A stretch of 64,000 nt of DNA from Nymphaea colorata (taxonomy: Eukaryota > Streptophyta > Magnoliopsida > Nymphaeales > Nymphaeaceae), in assembly GCF_008831285.2 (NCBI RefSeq), contig NC_045139.1, positions 26,700,412 through 26,764,411 on the forward strand. The letters are read 5' to 3'. The notes below the pieces were generated by a model. The model made no database searches, was not told where the DNA came from, and saw only the letters and a program-made list of their open reading frames with translations. The position numbers were made by a program, and so were the translations under genes. Positions 11,801-22,756 of this stretch are shown here, piece after piece. Every line of letters starts with the position of its first letter. The stretch's first letter is position 1.

Positions 11801-12096
11801 TTGCAACAACTTTTGCTGTCTGGATAAATCGGTTTTTGAATTACTTGAAATTAAGTCTTGATCATGAACCAATTCAACTGTACTGTGATAATCAGGCAGC
11901 AATATCGCTTATGAAAAATGGAGCTGTTAGTTCAAAGAGTAAACATATAATGGTGAAATACCATTACGTTCATGAAATGATTGAGAAAAATGAAATCTCG
12001 GTTGATTATTTGCCTACCAATGATATAGTGGTTGATCCCTTAACCAAGGGAATATCTGAAGACTTGTTTTCAAAACATGTACCCATATGGGGCTGA
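8842..12096 (+). pseudogene. copia 1 pol polyprotein with in-frame stops
   Basis: One reading frame (the frame of 8842) carries the whole polyprotein, interrupted by stops such as those at 9361, 9703, 10234 and 11125. Domains in order: zinc knuckle KCYRCEKPGDIKKNC, where the usual His of CX2CX4HX4C is Asp; aspartic protease VDSGAT (about 9030); GAG-pre-integrase and integrase core with HTNICGPF, RSDRGGEY and QQNGVAER (about 9590-9900); reverse transcriptase with IGCKWVLRKK, MDVNIVFLNSE and LYVDDILL (about 10620-11180); RNase H with SDADFADCKDDSKSTSGY, YCDNQAAISL and DPLTKG (about 11650-12050). Stops without frameshifts point to decay mainly by point mutation. Confidence 0.9.
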
Positions 12097-12272
12097 GATA
12101 TACTTAAAAGGTTGCGAAGGAAAAACTAGTAAATGGAAAACCTCGCTGTAAACCTTGAAAAAGGTTTAGGTTACGTTGGATAAGCCTATTAAGGTAAACC
12201 ACGTAACAAATTGAATATAGAAAACCCACATAGAGTGGAAGTAAACTGGCGGTCTCATGGCCAAGTGAGAGA

Positions 12273-12644
12273 TGTTGGATAGTGGCCATTGAGCCCTATC
12301 TGGATATGCAGTTACTAGATTATAATCTAAAACTGTTCCTAAAAAATCTCTTAGAAAATCTCCCAAGGAACCGCAGCTAGGGTTTGGGGAAAACCTAAGG
12401 GGTTGGACTATATATTTCTAGCAAGCTCTCTTGAACAGGAATCAGCCGTGAGTAGCCCCTTGGAAGGAAACCCCTAAAACTAACGTCTGCTTCGTCCTCC
12501 TTCTCTTGCACTGATTTTGTTTCTCTCCTTTACAGAGGTAACCGTTCGTGACGGCTGCACTTGGTTGTGGAGAACACCTAACAAAGGAGACGACGTTCAA
12601 CCTCCGAACCTGCAACTTCCGCTACTACAAGATTTGACCCAACA
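12273..12644 (+). repeat. copia 1, 3' LTR
   Basis: 372 bp, aligned end to end with the LTR at 5831-6201 with about 25 differences. A TATA-like ACTATATATTTC is conserved at about 12406-12417. It starts directly after the purine-rich AAGTGAGAGA. Confidence 0.9.
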
Positions 12645-15000
12645 CCCTACATTGAAAAATTAAGTGGTTTGATCTCTTGTTTATTTTCATTTCTAATATT
12701 AACAATAACGTAACCATGATACAGAAGTTCACATTTTCAATGACCGTTGCATGAAACATACCGAAGTTCTCATTTTCAATGACCATTGCATGAACCAGTG
12801 TTTTATAAGATTAAGCAAACTCCGAATCAAACTAAAATCAAACTAAAATCTTGATGATTTCACTTTACACGACACCTTTCATGTTTTGATCAAATCGATC
12901 AAATTGAAAGAAAATAAACAAATTACTATGGAGCCTTTTTTGTCCCTACCAAATAATATGCATAGAAATTATGATGCATTGCACTCATAACATCGGTATG
13001 AAGATATAGCATGGGTCAATTAATAGGACATAAGTATCTTTTGCACCAAGGGATCACGTGGGATTATGTTCGATTTCTTGTTGGATGCCGGTGAATGGCC
13101 GGAATAGCCATGGGGGCTCATAATGGCAACATATGTGTGTGTGTGTCTGTGTGAGAGAGAGAGAGAGAGAGAGAGAATACTTATATACGGTTCTATAAGA
13201 AAATTCTGAATCCAGCCCTTTGTTTTTTGAGTTGTTCCAAAATGCTGCTAAAAGTCTTTATGCTGCTTCATTTTCTTGTAACATAATTGCTAAAAGATGT
13301 TTTCTGACCTTGCTTTTGCAAACTTTATACCCTATTCTTTTACTAAATTAAAAAATAGACTTATTTTGCTGAAAATTTTATTTTGGCTTACCTTAATATT
13401 TTATAAAATGTTGACTAGGGTTCCAACTGTTTTTTAAAAAATTCATAAAAATAGTTTCTCTTAGGATTTGAAATTTAAAGTCGATAATTAGAAAACACAC
13501 AATGATCCTCCAATTACATGTATATGTGTATGTATATGCATATAAAATATATATAAAGATACATATTTCTTCCTTCTTTTAAAATATTTCATTTAGTAAT
13601 TTTTAAAATCTCTTTCTCTCTTTCTTTTATTCTATGAGAGTATTTCATCTTTTCCATTCTTTTTGATATTTTTTTTTGAAAAATCTAAGATTTTAACTTC
13701 TAATTCGTCCACTTCACCAAGACCAAATGTTGGAATCATGCTTCATAGTTTACAAACCAATTTCATTTTTAAAAACTTTTCTTTTTTTCGTAACAATATT
13801 TATGACAATCTTATAAATAAAAATGAGAAGTTTAGATGTATGTGATGGTAGCAATGCTTTTAGATGAATGTTATGGTGGAAATGAATTATTTCCTTCTTG
13901 TCATATAGGACTAATGCATTCATGCATTTACACTCAGTACTTATGATCACAAACACTTCTCCAAAAGAGCATAAGCAAGATAAGATGAAGCTTTAACTAG
14001 GTAGCAACCAAATTAAAACAAAACTTAAAACTCACTTAAAGTCTTAAGACAACACTAAATCTACTTTAAAAGTGACTTTTCAAGCTTTCCAAATGGTATT
14101 TATAAAAAATTTTCAATTCAATATTTTCTCAAATCAAAATGTTTTATACTCTCAAGTGATTCTTCAAAAACATTTTCAAAAGTTTGAAACATCAAATCTT
14201 TAACATTTTCTCAAATATAACACCACATTTAGAATGAAAATGATGTTTAAGCCAAAACAAAATGCAACAAGAATAAGCGTAGTCCTTGAATTGATTACTC
14301 CCATTAAATGTATCGGGAACGGTCTATCCTCGTACCGAATGGCGAGTCCCTTTCTCTCTCATTTAAAATAAAACTTCATTTTTTTGAAGTACTCCAAAAA
14401 CCAAATTTTTTTTGCGGATGCTAATAGTAATGCATATGGTTCTCTTGCCCACACCAGGGATGTTTGCAAGTTAGTTGATGAGGGTACAAAGCAGGACAAG
14501 GGGTGAGAAAACCCATGGAAACAAATCACTTTGGAAAGTAGAAAATGTAAAAATGTTCCATGGTGGAGCGCTAGAGATTTTTCAACCAAGAGCTCAATCC
14601 AAGCTAGAAAAGCCTATGACTGGGCGCAATAGTTTGGATGGAGTGACAATCAAAACCAAAGTCCCTATCAAAGAATGTTGGTCACCTATTCAATAGAATG
14701 AAATGTTCAACTAAATTTTGAACAAGGTGCACAACCACATGTCAACAAGTTCCAGATACCAAGACACCCACAATAGGATCAAAATCTAGAAGGTATGCCA
14801 TCTATCCTTCTATCTCTAATCCTTTGATGTGTTGGATTGTTATAGAAACAATAGTTCTGGGAAGGAGGGAAGAGGCACTCCCCACTACCTGGTTTCTCTT
14901 TTCACGCTGCTACAGGGACTAGAGTCGAAGACACATAGGATGACCTAGCAGCAATAAATACTAGCTTTCAAGTCTATTTGACAAAAGCCAGAGTACTTCC
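12645..15000. other. no gene recognised
   Basis: AT-rich spacer. It holds a short tandem echo (GAAGTTC(A/T)CATTTTCAATGACC near 12724 and 12763), a TG/AG microsatellite at 13134-13176, and long T/A-rich tracts at 13200-14250. The open frames here are short, low-complexity and mostly lysine/phenylalanine-rich, and none is supported. From about 14450 the composition shifts to purine-rich, weakly coding-like sequence that may be the decayed 5' part of the LINE fragment that follows. Confidence 0.5.
13134..13176. repeat. compound (TG)n-(GA)n microsatellite
   Basis: A TG run with one interruption (GTCTGTGTG) passes directly into an uninterrupted GA run. Confidence 0.95.
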
Positions 15001-15008
15001 AACAATAT

Positions 15009-15680
15009 GTGATTCCTCTTGTAGTTAAAGATCTACAACAAGAAGGTCAAGATAGGTGGATTAGAGTGGAAAAAAAAAAGAGAAAAGGGAAATGGATTGG
15101 GAGTGCCTATCAACTCAGGCAAATAAGGAGAACAAGTTGGACTCTTATACCGAAAAGGAAAGGGGGTGATGATTTGACCAGCGCTCAATGAAATTGTGAG
15201 GGATTTGCCCGGGCGTCAATGCAAAGAGACCTCACAACTTTTATTGCTGAAAGCTGGCTGGCCATAATATTCTTGATTGACTCTCAAGCTAAGGTGTTGA
15301 TTTTGAGGACTATAGCTTGGAAACCTGTAGCATTCAAAAGAACCAATAAAAGGATATTGGGTAAGACAAGATCATTTGCCTTTGGAACAATGAGGAGATT
15401 AATGTACATGAATGAGTGGTGAATAGTCGGTGGATGGCAAGCATTTGTAGTATTGCAAAGATTGACCAAATATTTACGGCGTTTGTAGTATTGCAAAGAT
15501 TGACCAAATATTTACGGTGGTCACCATTTATATGCCTAATAATCCTTTCTTATGGAAAAATAGCCTAGTCTAGTGGAATTTTTTCTTTAAATAGTCAGTC
15601 CATCCCACAGTAGTGGGTGGGAATTTTAATTCTATGTGGTACTATTACAATAAAACCATTGGAGCACCAAACTACTTAAT
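15009..15680 (+). pseudogene. degraded LINE (L1-type) endonuclease fragment
   Basis: Broken translations read like the start of plant non-LTR retrotransposon ORF2. Near 15190 a stretch reads NCEGFARASMQRDLTTFIAE, matching the usual start of the endonuclease (N-C-R-G-L-G, then a Leu-rich helix and a place where family members have LxETK). Near 15370 comes ICLWNNEEINVHEW (usually a G-G-x-W-x-x-W motif). Near 15610 a VVGGNFNSMW stretch stands for the GDFN catalytic block. Stops and frameshifts are frequent, and no reverse transcriptase could be followed downstream. Assignment rests on motif order in decayed sequence. Confidence 0.45.
15441..15518. repeat. 38-39 bp tandem duplication inside the LINE relic
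   Basis: The unit TTGTAGTATTGCAAAGATTG plus the following GACCAAATATTTACGG occurs twice back to back, the first followed by CG and the second by TG. The copies are otherwise identical, so the duplication is recent relative to the decay of the host sequence. Confidence 0.8.
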
Positions 15681-16500
15681 ATGTTTATCCATATCTTCAA
15701 CCTAAAAGAATTGGAGATGTTAAAAGAATTTTATGTAACCTAGATCAGTAATTTATTAACCAGTTGTGGGAGGAAAGGATGCTCCTTGGTTGCTCATTGA
15801 AATCAATTCAGAGAGTCAATTCTAGCCACAAGGCTCATAAGATCAGTTTGGGCACCCTCATTAGTGGTTCCCATGGGAGGAAAATGTTTTGCTTGTTCAA
15901 GCCATGGCTATTGATTCATGAAATTAGATAATAAATTGGTAGGGAATAGGATAAGTTGTTTGGAGACTGCCTAGCAATTCACACTCTCAATAAACTCAAC
16001 TGTATATAAAAGCCTCTCTTAGGGAAAGAACCATACCGCTTTTGGTAGGATAGAAAACACAATTAAAGAGCTAACTAGTTAACTAAATGTGATCCAACCA
16101 GTTTGCAAAAGAGGTGATGAAAATGCAATTAGGAAAGAAGATATGTATTTTTTTTTTCAATCATATATGCAAACAATAATAAATGAAATGTAATTACATG
16201 TACCCACTTCCCTTCCTTGTGTGGGATTTAGAGAAATAGGGCCCTACCTATCTCTACTTCAACCGTTATAGCTACTTTACTAGGAGTAATCAGATCAATG
16301 ACTAGACTGAAATGTTCTATTTCTTAAATCTAAATGTCGTCCAAAACCTAAGAAGGCAAACAACCATAATTTTGAAATCATGCATGTTTTAAAATATAAG
16401 TATATCTCAAAAATAAACTTATGAACAAGAAGAATTAAATCGTGATGTCTGTTCATGTCTGGATAATCATAGATCAATGCAAAGTGATGTCCTAAATCTA
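15681..16500. other. no gene recognised
   Basis: Weakly coding-like sequence continues to about 16130 (for example a stretch translating as RVNSSHKAHKISLGT near 15815), perhaps more of the LINE. After that it is AT-rich spacer. Confidence 0.35.
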
Positions 16501-17230
16501 AAATGATCCATGCAAAACTAGGTCATATGGACCTGGAGTCTGGTCTCTACTAGTGCTCATGTATAGGATGTGGACCTACCTGAAGAAAATAGGATCTGAA
16601 TCCAATACTTGTAATCATAATCTATAATATTTTTGTTCTAATTTGAAATAGGAGATATCAGAAAGATGCAAAATATCATATCATGTTATGGAAATTCACG
16701 ATCCAAAATCTAAGGCTTGAGATCAAAATTCAACATCTAGGATCTAAGATTCTAAATCCAAAACCTGAGATATGAAATCCTTAATCTAATGTTTGATATC
16801 TGAAAACCTGATATCCAAAATGCAAAATCTAAACTGCAAGACCTAAGATCCAAAATCCAAAATCTAACTTTTGGGGTTTAAAATCCAATGTCTACGACCT
16901 GACATCTATAATATGATATCCATAATATGAGATTTATGATGAAGGACTCATTATGTGAAATTCGACACAAAATCCAAAATCTGAAGTCCGAGGTCCAACA
17001 TTTAAGATTTAAGATCCAAAACCCGAGATCTAGAATATGAAATCAATAACTTGAGATTTATGATTCAAAATCCATGATCCCATATTTAGAGTCCAAGGCC
17101 CGAATCAAATACTTGAGATCTAAAATACGAGATCCATGATTCAAGGTCCAAAATGTGTGATCCATAATCTGAAATTCACAATCTATCATTGTGATTTTTA
17201 ATATCTAAAACTGAATTAATAAGCATGTTT
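16500..17230. repeat. degenerate AATCTAAGATCC-type repeat array
   Basis: Roughly 700 bases are made of loosely repeated words of 12-25 bases such as AAAATCTAA, GAGATC, GATCCAAAATC, TAAGATCC and GATATC. Spacing and sequence vary, so this is a cryptically simple region rather than a clean satellite. A similar GGATCT/TTTGGATC-rich stretch occurs at 48780-49330. Confidence 0.7.
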
Positions 17231-19430
17231 AAGATCAAATCTAACTGAAATCCAGGATTTTGATGACTAAGGCTAGGTCAGTCAAAGAACCGGGTTCGAT
17301 CTTGCCTAAACTGGGTTTGAACCTGCTTAGGGACGTGCTTGATTGGAGCATATGAGTTTGGTCTCATTTAAATAACATGATTCTTGACATTATCTTCATT
17401 CATCTTATTTGGATGGATATAAAATGATTGGCTAGGCCTAAATTGTGGTGCTTGCTTTATGAGTAGTGGGCTCTAAGCCCGATCTGGGCTAGGACTTAGA
17501 GAGCTGGACTAGGTTTGGACTCCACATCTCCATGACCTAGAGTTTTTGAAATAATTTGAAAAAGTTAGTTTTAAAACATTTAGAAATCTATGATTTGAAA
17601 TGGTTCAAGAAGATCAAACTCGATTCAGGATTTCACATACTTGGGGTTACGCCATAAGCTATGCTACTAAGATAACCCGGTCTGATTTCAGACAAGGGGT
17701 GTATGTGGGTCAAAGTTGATGTAGGTGCATGTTAAAATAAATGTGTGAGGCATGGCTAATTAAAGCATAAAAGGAATATGATCTACGTGCATTGATGCAA
17801 AAGTCAAAAGAAAGACGTTATAGAATTGAAATAGAAGAAAAGAAAAGAGAGGGATTTAAACCATAACAAAGATGCGTGCACAAAATTCCCTCAATAATTG
17901 AATGAGTTTTTGATTTGAAAACTAGAATGACATATTAAAAATGGAAAAAGAAATGTCGGTTACTTGAGGCAGATTCAATGACATTTTAAAGTCATTAGCA
18001 CGATCCCCACACATAAGCTTGTTGGGTTCTGAAAATTCATTTGAAAACCTTATGATTTTGGATTTGATCATTTTTTGATCCAAATTTAAAATTTAATCTC
18101 ATGAAAAATATCTTTGGATGTGGGAGCAATCCTTTATTGGATTTATATCTGGATCTAAATTATTTGAATTTAAAAACTGTTTGTTTGCAAATGACAATTA
18201 GACTTTGAATTTAATATAGAATTTTGCTATAACTTGGATATAGATCTAATTTACTTGGATCCAAATATAACTTGGTTAAATTTATATCAAGATATAAAAT
18301 CCAATTTGATTCAAGAACCACTTTATTAAGATATGAAACTTTATTGAAAATGAGACCTCTTAAACAAGGATTTATGAAACAGATTATGAATTTTGAGAGT
18401 TGGTTTGGGTCTTAACTTGGGAAATCTGGTTTGAGGAAATGGGCCCGAATAGGATATTGCTGGATTTGGATTTGAAAATATGTTTATTTGGATTCCTGAA
18501 TGTTGGTATAGAAATTTGGACTTATTTAAAAAAACACGTGTTGATATGATCCTGAAAATCAGATTAGCTTTTAAAATTCAATTTTTGGAATTGAAAAAAA
18601 AAAGAAAAACATTGTTGATGTGGCCTAAGGTTCCGCTCAAATCTATTAAAAGAGTGAGCCTTAGACTAAAGAGGCACTGTGAGAGGAGAACTTGGCCATT
18701 TGCTCACTTCAATCACATCCGCGCGATAATCCTAGAGACGCCAGCCCAAGAGACTTCAACATCTAATGTCACAAAGATCAACGCCCAACACTCCCTTAGG
18801 TGTGCTTTAGGTGGTATCCACAAAATTAAATAGAAACATTAGAAAATAGCCGATAGTTTGAAATTCACAATACCACGATGCCCGGTCGAACAGGACCCCA
18901 AGGCAAAATACCAAGTATATAAAATTTTCGAATTGCCCCTAAGTCTCACTCAAGCATGCATGCACCCATCCCGAATCAAATCACATGCAAATTTTGATCA
19001 ACATAACAACGACATACCTACGTCATTTATTGTTCTCCTTTTCTATTAACTCGTAAGTTTGTGGGGGGCATGTGACACATACCATGGAATTTCATATTCT
19101 CAAACCATTTACAAAACAGACAAGTATATCAATGGCAGTTTTAATTCAAATCTCATAAATTCGAGAAAGAGAAAGAACAAGAGTAACTCATAAAAAGAAA
19201 ATATTATAAAATAATGAACAAAACTACACACAAATTTAAATGAACACCTATAACCAGCCAAAAGAAAAATGAAGTGACTGCTAATTGCACAATAAATGGC
19301 TTAGAACGAACATATAAGAACAAATAGCATGTAAATGTTTCATGTCTACATTCATTTAAAGGAACTGTACACACTTGTTAGGAAGTAGCATGATATATCT
19401 TCTTATGGGATTACTTTTTCTGCTGACAGA
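17231..19430. other. no gene recognised
   Basis: AT-rich sequence with scattered ATTTGGATC words. An open frame of 117 codons at 18480-18833 (plus) is Lys/Arg-rich and shows no domain. The stretch at 18870-19080 ends in a purine run (GTGGGGGGCATG) that could be part of a decayed LTR element, but no partner LTR was found in the window. Confidence 0.45.
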
Positions 19431-19433
19431 GCT

Positions 19434-20250
19434 ACTCCTTTTTCTTTGGTAGGAATGGTTGAAGGGAGCCTGCGAGAACAATCAATGTCTTGCAGTCATT
19501 TCTCTCTGCAATCGACTGCTCTTTCCTTCCCTCTATCAAGATCTCAAAGTAAACATGAGCCCGTTGTGTGTGTGTGTGTTTGCCCGACTGTGTATGTGTG
19601 TGTATGTGTTTGTGTGTGTTAAATGCATTTCTCCGTACATAGAGATGCACATGTATTATTTCTGCTCTGAAGAAGAAATGATAATAAACATCGCATTCCT
19701 CATATATTGATGAGAACTTGCTTCTCCCACTCATAGTTCTCCCCGTTTGCGGCTTCTAACTGAAGATCGGCACTTGAAATCCTTTCATAGTCTTGCTGTG
19801 CCACCTGCTCTGCAAATCATTCATCACTTAATTACACAAAATATCAAAAGCCTTAACACTTGGATTTACCTCGGATCAAGAGTTTCATATTCGATGCATG
19901 ATATGTGGAATTTGATAACACAGAGGAAAAACATGTTTTCAACTTCTTATGTTGATTCCTAGTTTTCTAATAATGGAGATTCCATTGGGGCAAAGAGGCT
20001 TATGGATGTAAAATATGGTCAGGTGTATTATAATAAGTGTTTGTGTGTGAGTGTGTGCATTAACTGGTATATCTGATAGCTGTATATCATGGTTCCATGC
20101 ACCTGTAAGATGTGCATGGAACACTTTTTCTCTTTGCTTTCTACAGATTCACATTATTTGTTTGATTCTGCCTTGCTCTCCTCGATGACATCCACATCAT
20201 ATGTATTAACACCGCTTTCACTGGCATTACTTTGTTCACCATCAAATAAC
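19434..20250 (-). pseudogene. exon-like relic of an unidentified gene
   Basis: Three stretches on the minus strand read as real protein rather than chance. From 20250 down to about 20140 there is an acidic, Ser-rich segment (KKKVTRMLFDGEQSNASES, then VDVIEESKAESNK, then a stop). From 19813 to 19706 an AG acceptor (ATTTGCAG) is followed by EQVAQQDYERISSADLQLEA and NGENYEWEKQVL. From 19560 to 19434 there is a segment with EILIEGRKEQSIAERNDC. Spacers with TG and TA repeats resemble introns. I do not recognise the family. The stop at the end of the first block and one upstream suggest a pseudogene or captured fragment, but an unrecognised expressed gene is not excluded. Confidence 0.3.
19564..19620. 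repeat. imperfect (TG)n microsatellite
   Basis: Alternating TG interrupted by TTTGCCCGAC and TATG variants; it lies between two exon-like minus-strand blocks. Confidence 0.9.
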
Positions 20251-22180
20251 ATTCTTGTTACTTTCTTTTTTGGTCATTCATCCATAACATCAACATATAC
20301 AAAAATAAAAGAAAACCTACTTCAATTAAATAGAGAACTAAATGAAAATAAAAAAGTTAAGTTAGTAACAGTGTGGGCTGTCCTAATATTGTGCTTCAAA
20401 TCTGAGCATGGAAAGAGGATATGTATTAATTCGCAAACAACAAAGAAAGAGGGGTAGAAATGAACATCTAATTGCTTATCCGTCTGTAGTATGTACGAAC
20501 ATGTATTAGCATACAACAAGAGCTGGGGAAGAATGAAATTAAACATTCATAAGTTGAATATTACATGTTTACGTACGTTGAAATGAATTTATGGTAACGT
20601 CAATGTAATATCACGTAGAATACCCATAACAATAGCCTCAAAAGGCCAATTCAATGAAAATGTGAGACGAAATTTTGCATAAATGGTACGGAAAGATGTT
20701 AGAAAATACTGTGTTGAATATATTTCTTTAAGAATTAGCAATAACAAATGATACGCCATGTCTTTCAAATTTTCTAAAAATATAAGAATGTTAATGTATA
20801 TATGAAAATATCTTATTCTATTGTTACGAGGTCTTTATGGGCATGTGTATCCATGTATTATATCGATTCCAGGTATATTTTCATCAAATATATCTACTAA
20901 AGGACAAGCCTTATCATATTTGTTTCGGTTTACATCTCAAAAATTTCTTCTTTTAAGGAAATCCATTCATCTAACAAGAAAATGTAGATTTTTGCAATGG
21001 ATCTACAAGAAAAAATAGATTTCAGCAATGGACGAATGAAAAAAGCTTATTAAAAGATTATAATTAAATATGCCATTAAATAAATTACTTGTTTTTTAGG
21101 ACTGATTCACATATGGCAACTAGGGAAAAAGATCATAACATAATTTCCTGATCCCCAAATTAGTATGTACAGAACCCTGAAAATTTAACAATAAAACTAC
21201 GGGTTAGACAAGAATACATGCTCAAATCGCCTCAAAATGAAATTACGTTCCAAGAATTCAAGAAAGTTAAACAACATCATATGCCAGAAAACTACAGCAC
21301 AATTCGATTGCCAAATTATGAGAAAACATCAAAAAATAAGTACCATATCTACTTTACCATAGAAAAAACAAACCGAATTTTAAAAAAAGAATTACCAAAA
21401 GGCCTTAAAGCTCATTTAATCGTTACAACCCAGCAGAACAGATCTTTATTACAACATTAACCAGTAACACTAAGAAGGCCCATTAGCAGCCACGACGAGG
21501 ACACACACGGTTCTTACAGAAAATCCACATATCAGAGACCAATTTTTTTTTGCTTGCAGGTAGCAGTTGTTACTTTTTGTGGAATAGTTAATTATGTTTT
21601 TCTTATTTAAATAGTAAAAGTAGCAACTGTTATTCTATGTGCATACGTAATTATGTGTTTCTTATTAATATAAATAGAATGTACTATTCAAAATCATTTA
21701 GAAACAAAGAGGGTAATTTCTAGAATTTTTTTCAAGAAAATCAGTAGTGGCTGTCTGTTAAGTTTCTTACGCATTTTATAACGAGAAATTCCCAAATAAG
21801 AAGTGAGGAAAACATCTGTTTTTGTAATAAGTATATTGGTTCTTGCTCACGGTACCTGAGCGATGGGCCAAATTGATTGTGTACAAAAAGAAATGGTCTT
21901 TTTGTTACTTCCAAAAGTTATCCTTGTAGGTTCATTAATTCAGAACAAATTAATAGTGCATGTACTTTATTGTTATTATTTTCTATACCAATCCAATTTT
22001 TTGGTTTTTATCCCAAAATAGACCTCTAAAAGGTTATAAGAAGTTTTTATGCATACTAAATTGTTTCTTTTAACTCAACGATAGAAAACAACAAGGATGT
22101 ATTTGCCTTGGTCAAGGAAAAAGAAAGGACTAATTTGGAAAATGGTCAAGGGAAAGATATTTTTGCAAAATCACATGCAA
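20251..22180. other. no gene recognised
   Basis: AT-rich, with short unsupported open frames (for example 80 codons at 21218-21460, Lys/Asn-rich). Nothing here matches a family or shows splice-supported coding structure. Confidence 0.5.
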
Positions 22181-22182
22181 GG

Positions 22183-22268
22183 CAATGATATCTATGCTGG
22201 GCAGCTTGGTGCACCTAATCAACTTCAATGATATCTATGCTGGGCAGCTTGGTGCACCTAATCAGCTT
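22183..22268. repeat. 43-bp tandem duplication
   Basis: CAATGATATCTATGCTGGGC plus the following AGCTTGGTGCACCTAATCAAC-type sequence occurs twice head to tail (22183-22225 and 22226-22268) and is nearly identical. It is not part of any recognised gene. Confidence 0.9.
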
Positions 22269-22477
22269 CTACTGGAACAGATAAAGATATTTTCATTTTG
22301 GAATCCGGATCAAAAGTTTGTAAAAGGTATGTCCCTAGTTTGATTTTGGCAAGTGTTATACATTTCACTTAATTAACGGGTCACCACACCTACTTAAAAG
22401 GCGCAGCGCTGACATAGTCCAAAACCCCAGAAGCAGCAGGAATAAAAGAACTTTCACGCTTTTTTTTGGGTAATAAG

Positions 22478-22756
22478 TTGTTGCTCACTCAGAATTGGAA
22501 TCTTTTTACTTATTTAATTGATGTTATCTCCTCATGCTTCCGTTGTCACTCACGGAGTTGGATTTGGACGCAGATATACATCAAACAAACCACAACATAC
22601 CTCATTCCTAACATATTTTCAATTCCAAGGGAAGGAAACTCGACATATTGGACGGCCTGTGTCCTTGTTATTACATTACCATCGCCAGTTTATTACTACG
22701 ACACTGCAACATAAAAGACGGTGAGCTCATCAGCCAGCCAAGGTGGTTGAATATTC
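22478..22756. repeat. 3' flank of GH17 gene B, paralogous to 34921-35206
   Basis: The 280 bases beyond the stop codon align with the same flank of gene C (shared words: AATTGGAATC, GTGTCACTCACG or its variant, CATCAAACAAACCA, CCTTGTTATTACAT, CGCCAGTTTATT, GGTGAGCTCATC). The duplicated unit therefore includes the gene's 3' side. Confidence 0.75.

Larger units (their letters stand above)
5831..12644 (+). mobile_element. Ty1/copia retrotransposon 1, full length but mutated
   Basis: Two LTRs of about 371 bp (5831-6201 and 12273-12644) begin TGTTGG and end CCCAACA. A primer binding site TGGTATCAAAGC follows the 5' LTR and a purine-rich AAGTGAGAGA precedes the 3' LTR. The order gag, zinc knuckle, protease, integrase, reverse transcriptase, RNase H is the copia order. 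By hand count the LTRs differ at about 25 positions, so the insertion is old. Flanks are GTCCC on the left and CCCTA on the right, so no intact 5-bp target duplication is seen. The leader between PBS and gag is about 1.9 kb, unusually long. gag has a frameshift and pol has several in-frame stops. Confidence 0.9.

Noticed and set aside
19432-19734. A continuous 100-codon minus-strand frame with a His-Thr repeat
   Set aside because: The His-Thr part is a translated (TG)n microsatellite, likely intron; only the end segment looks coding-like and is listed with the relic.
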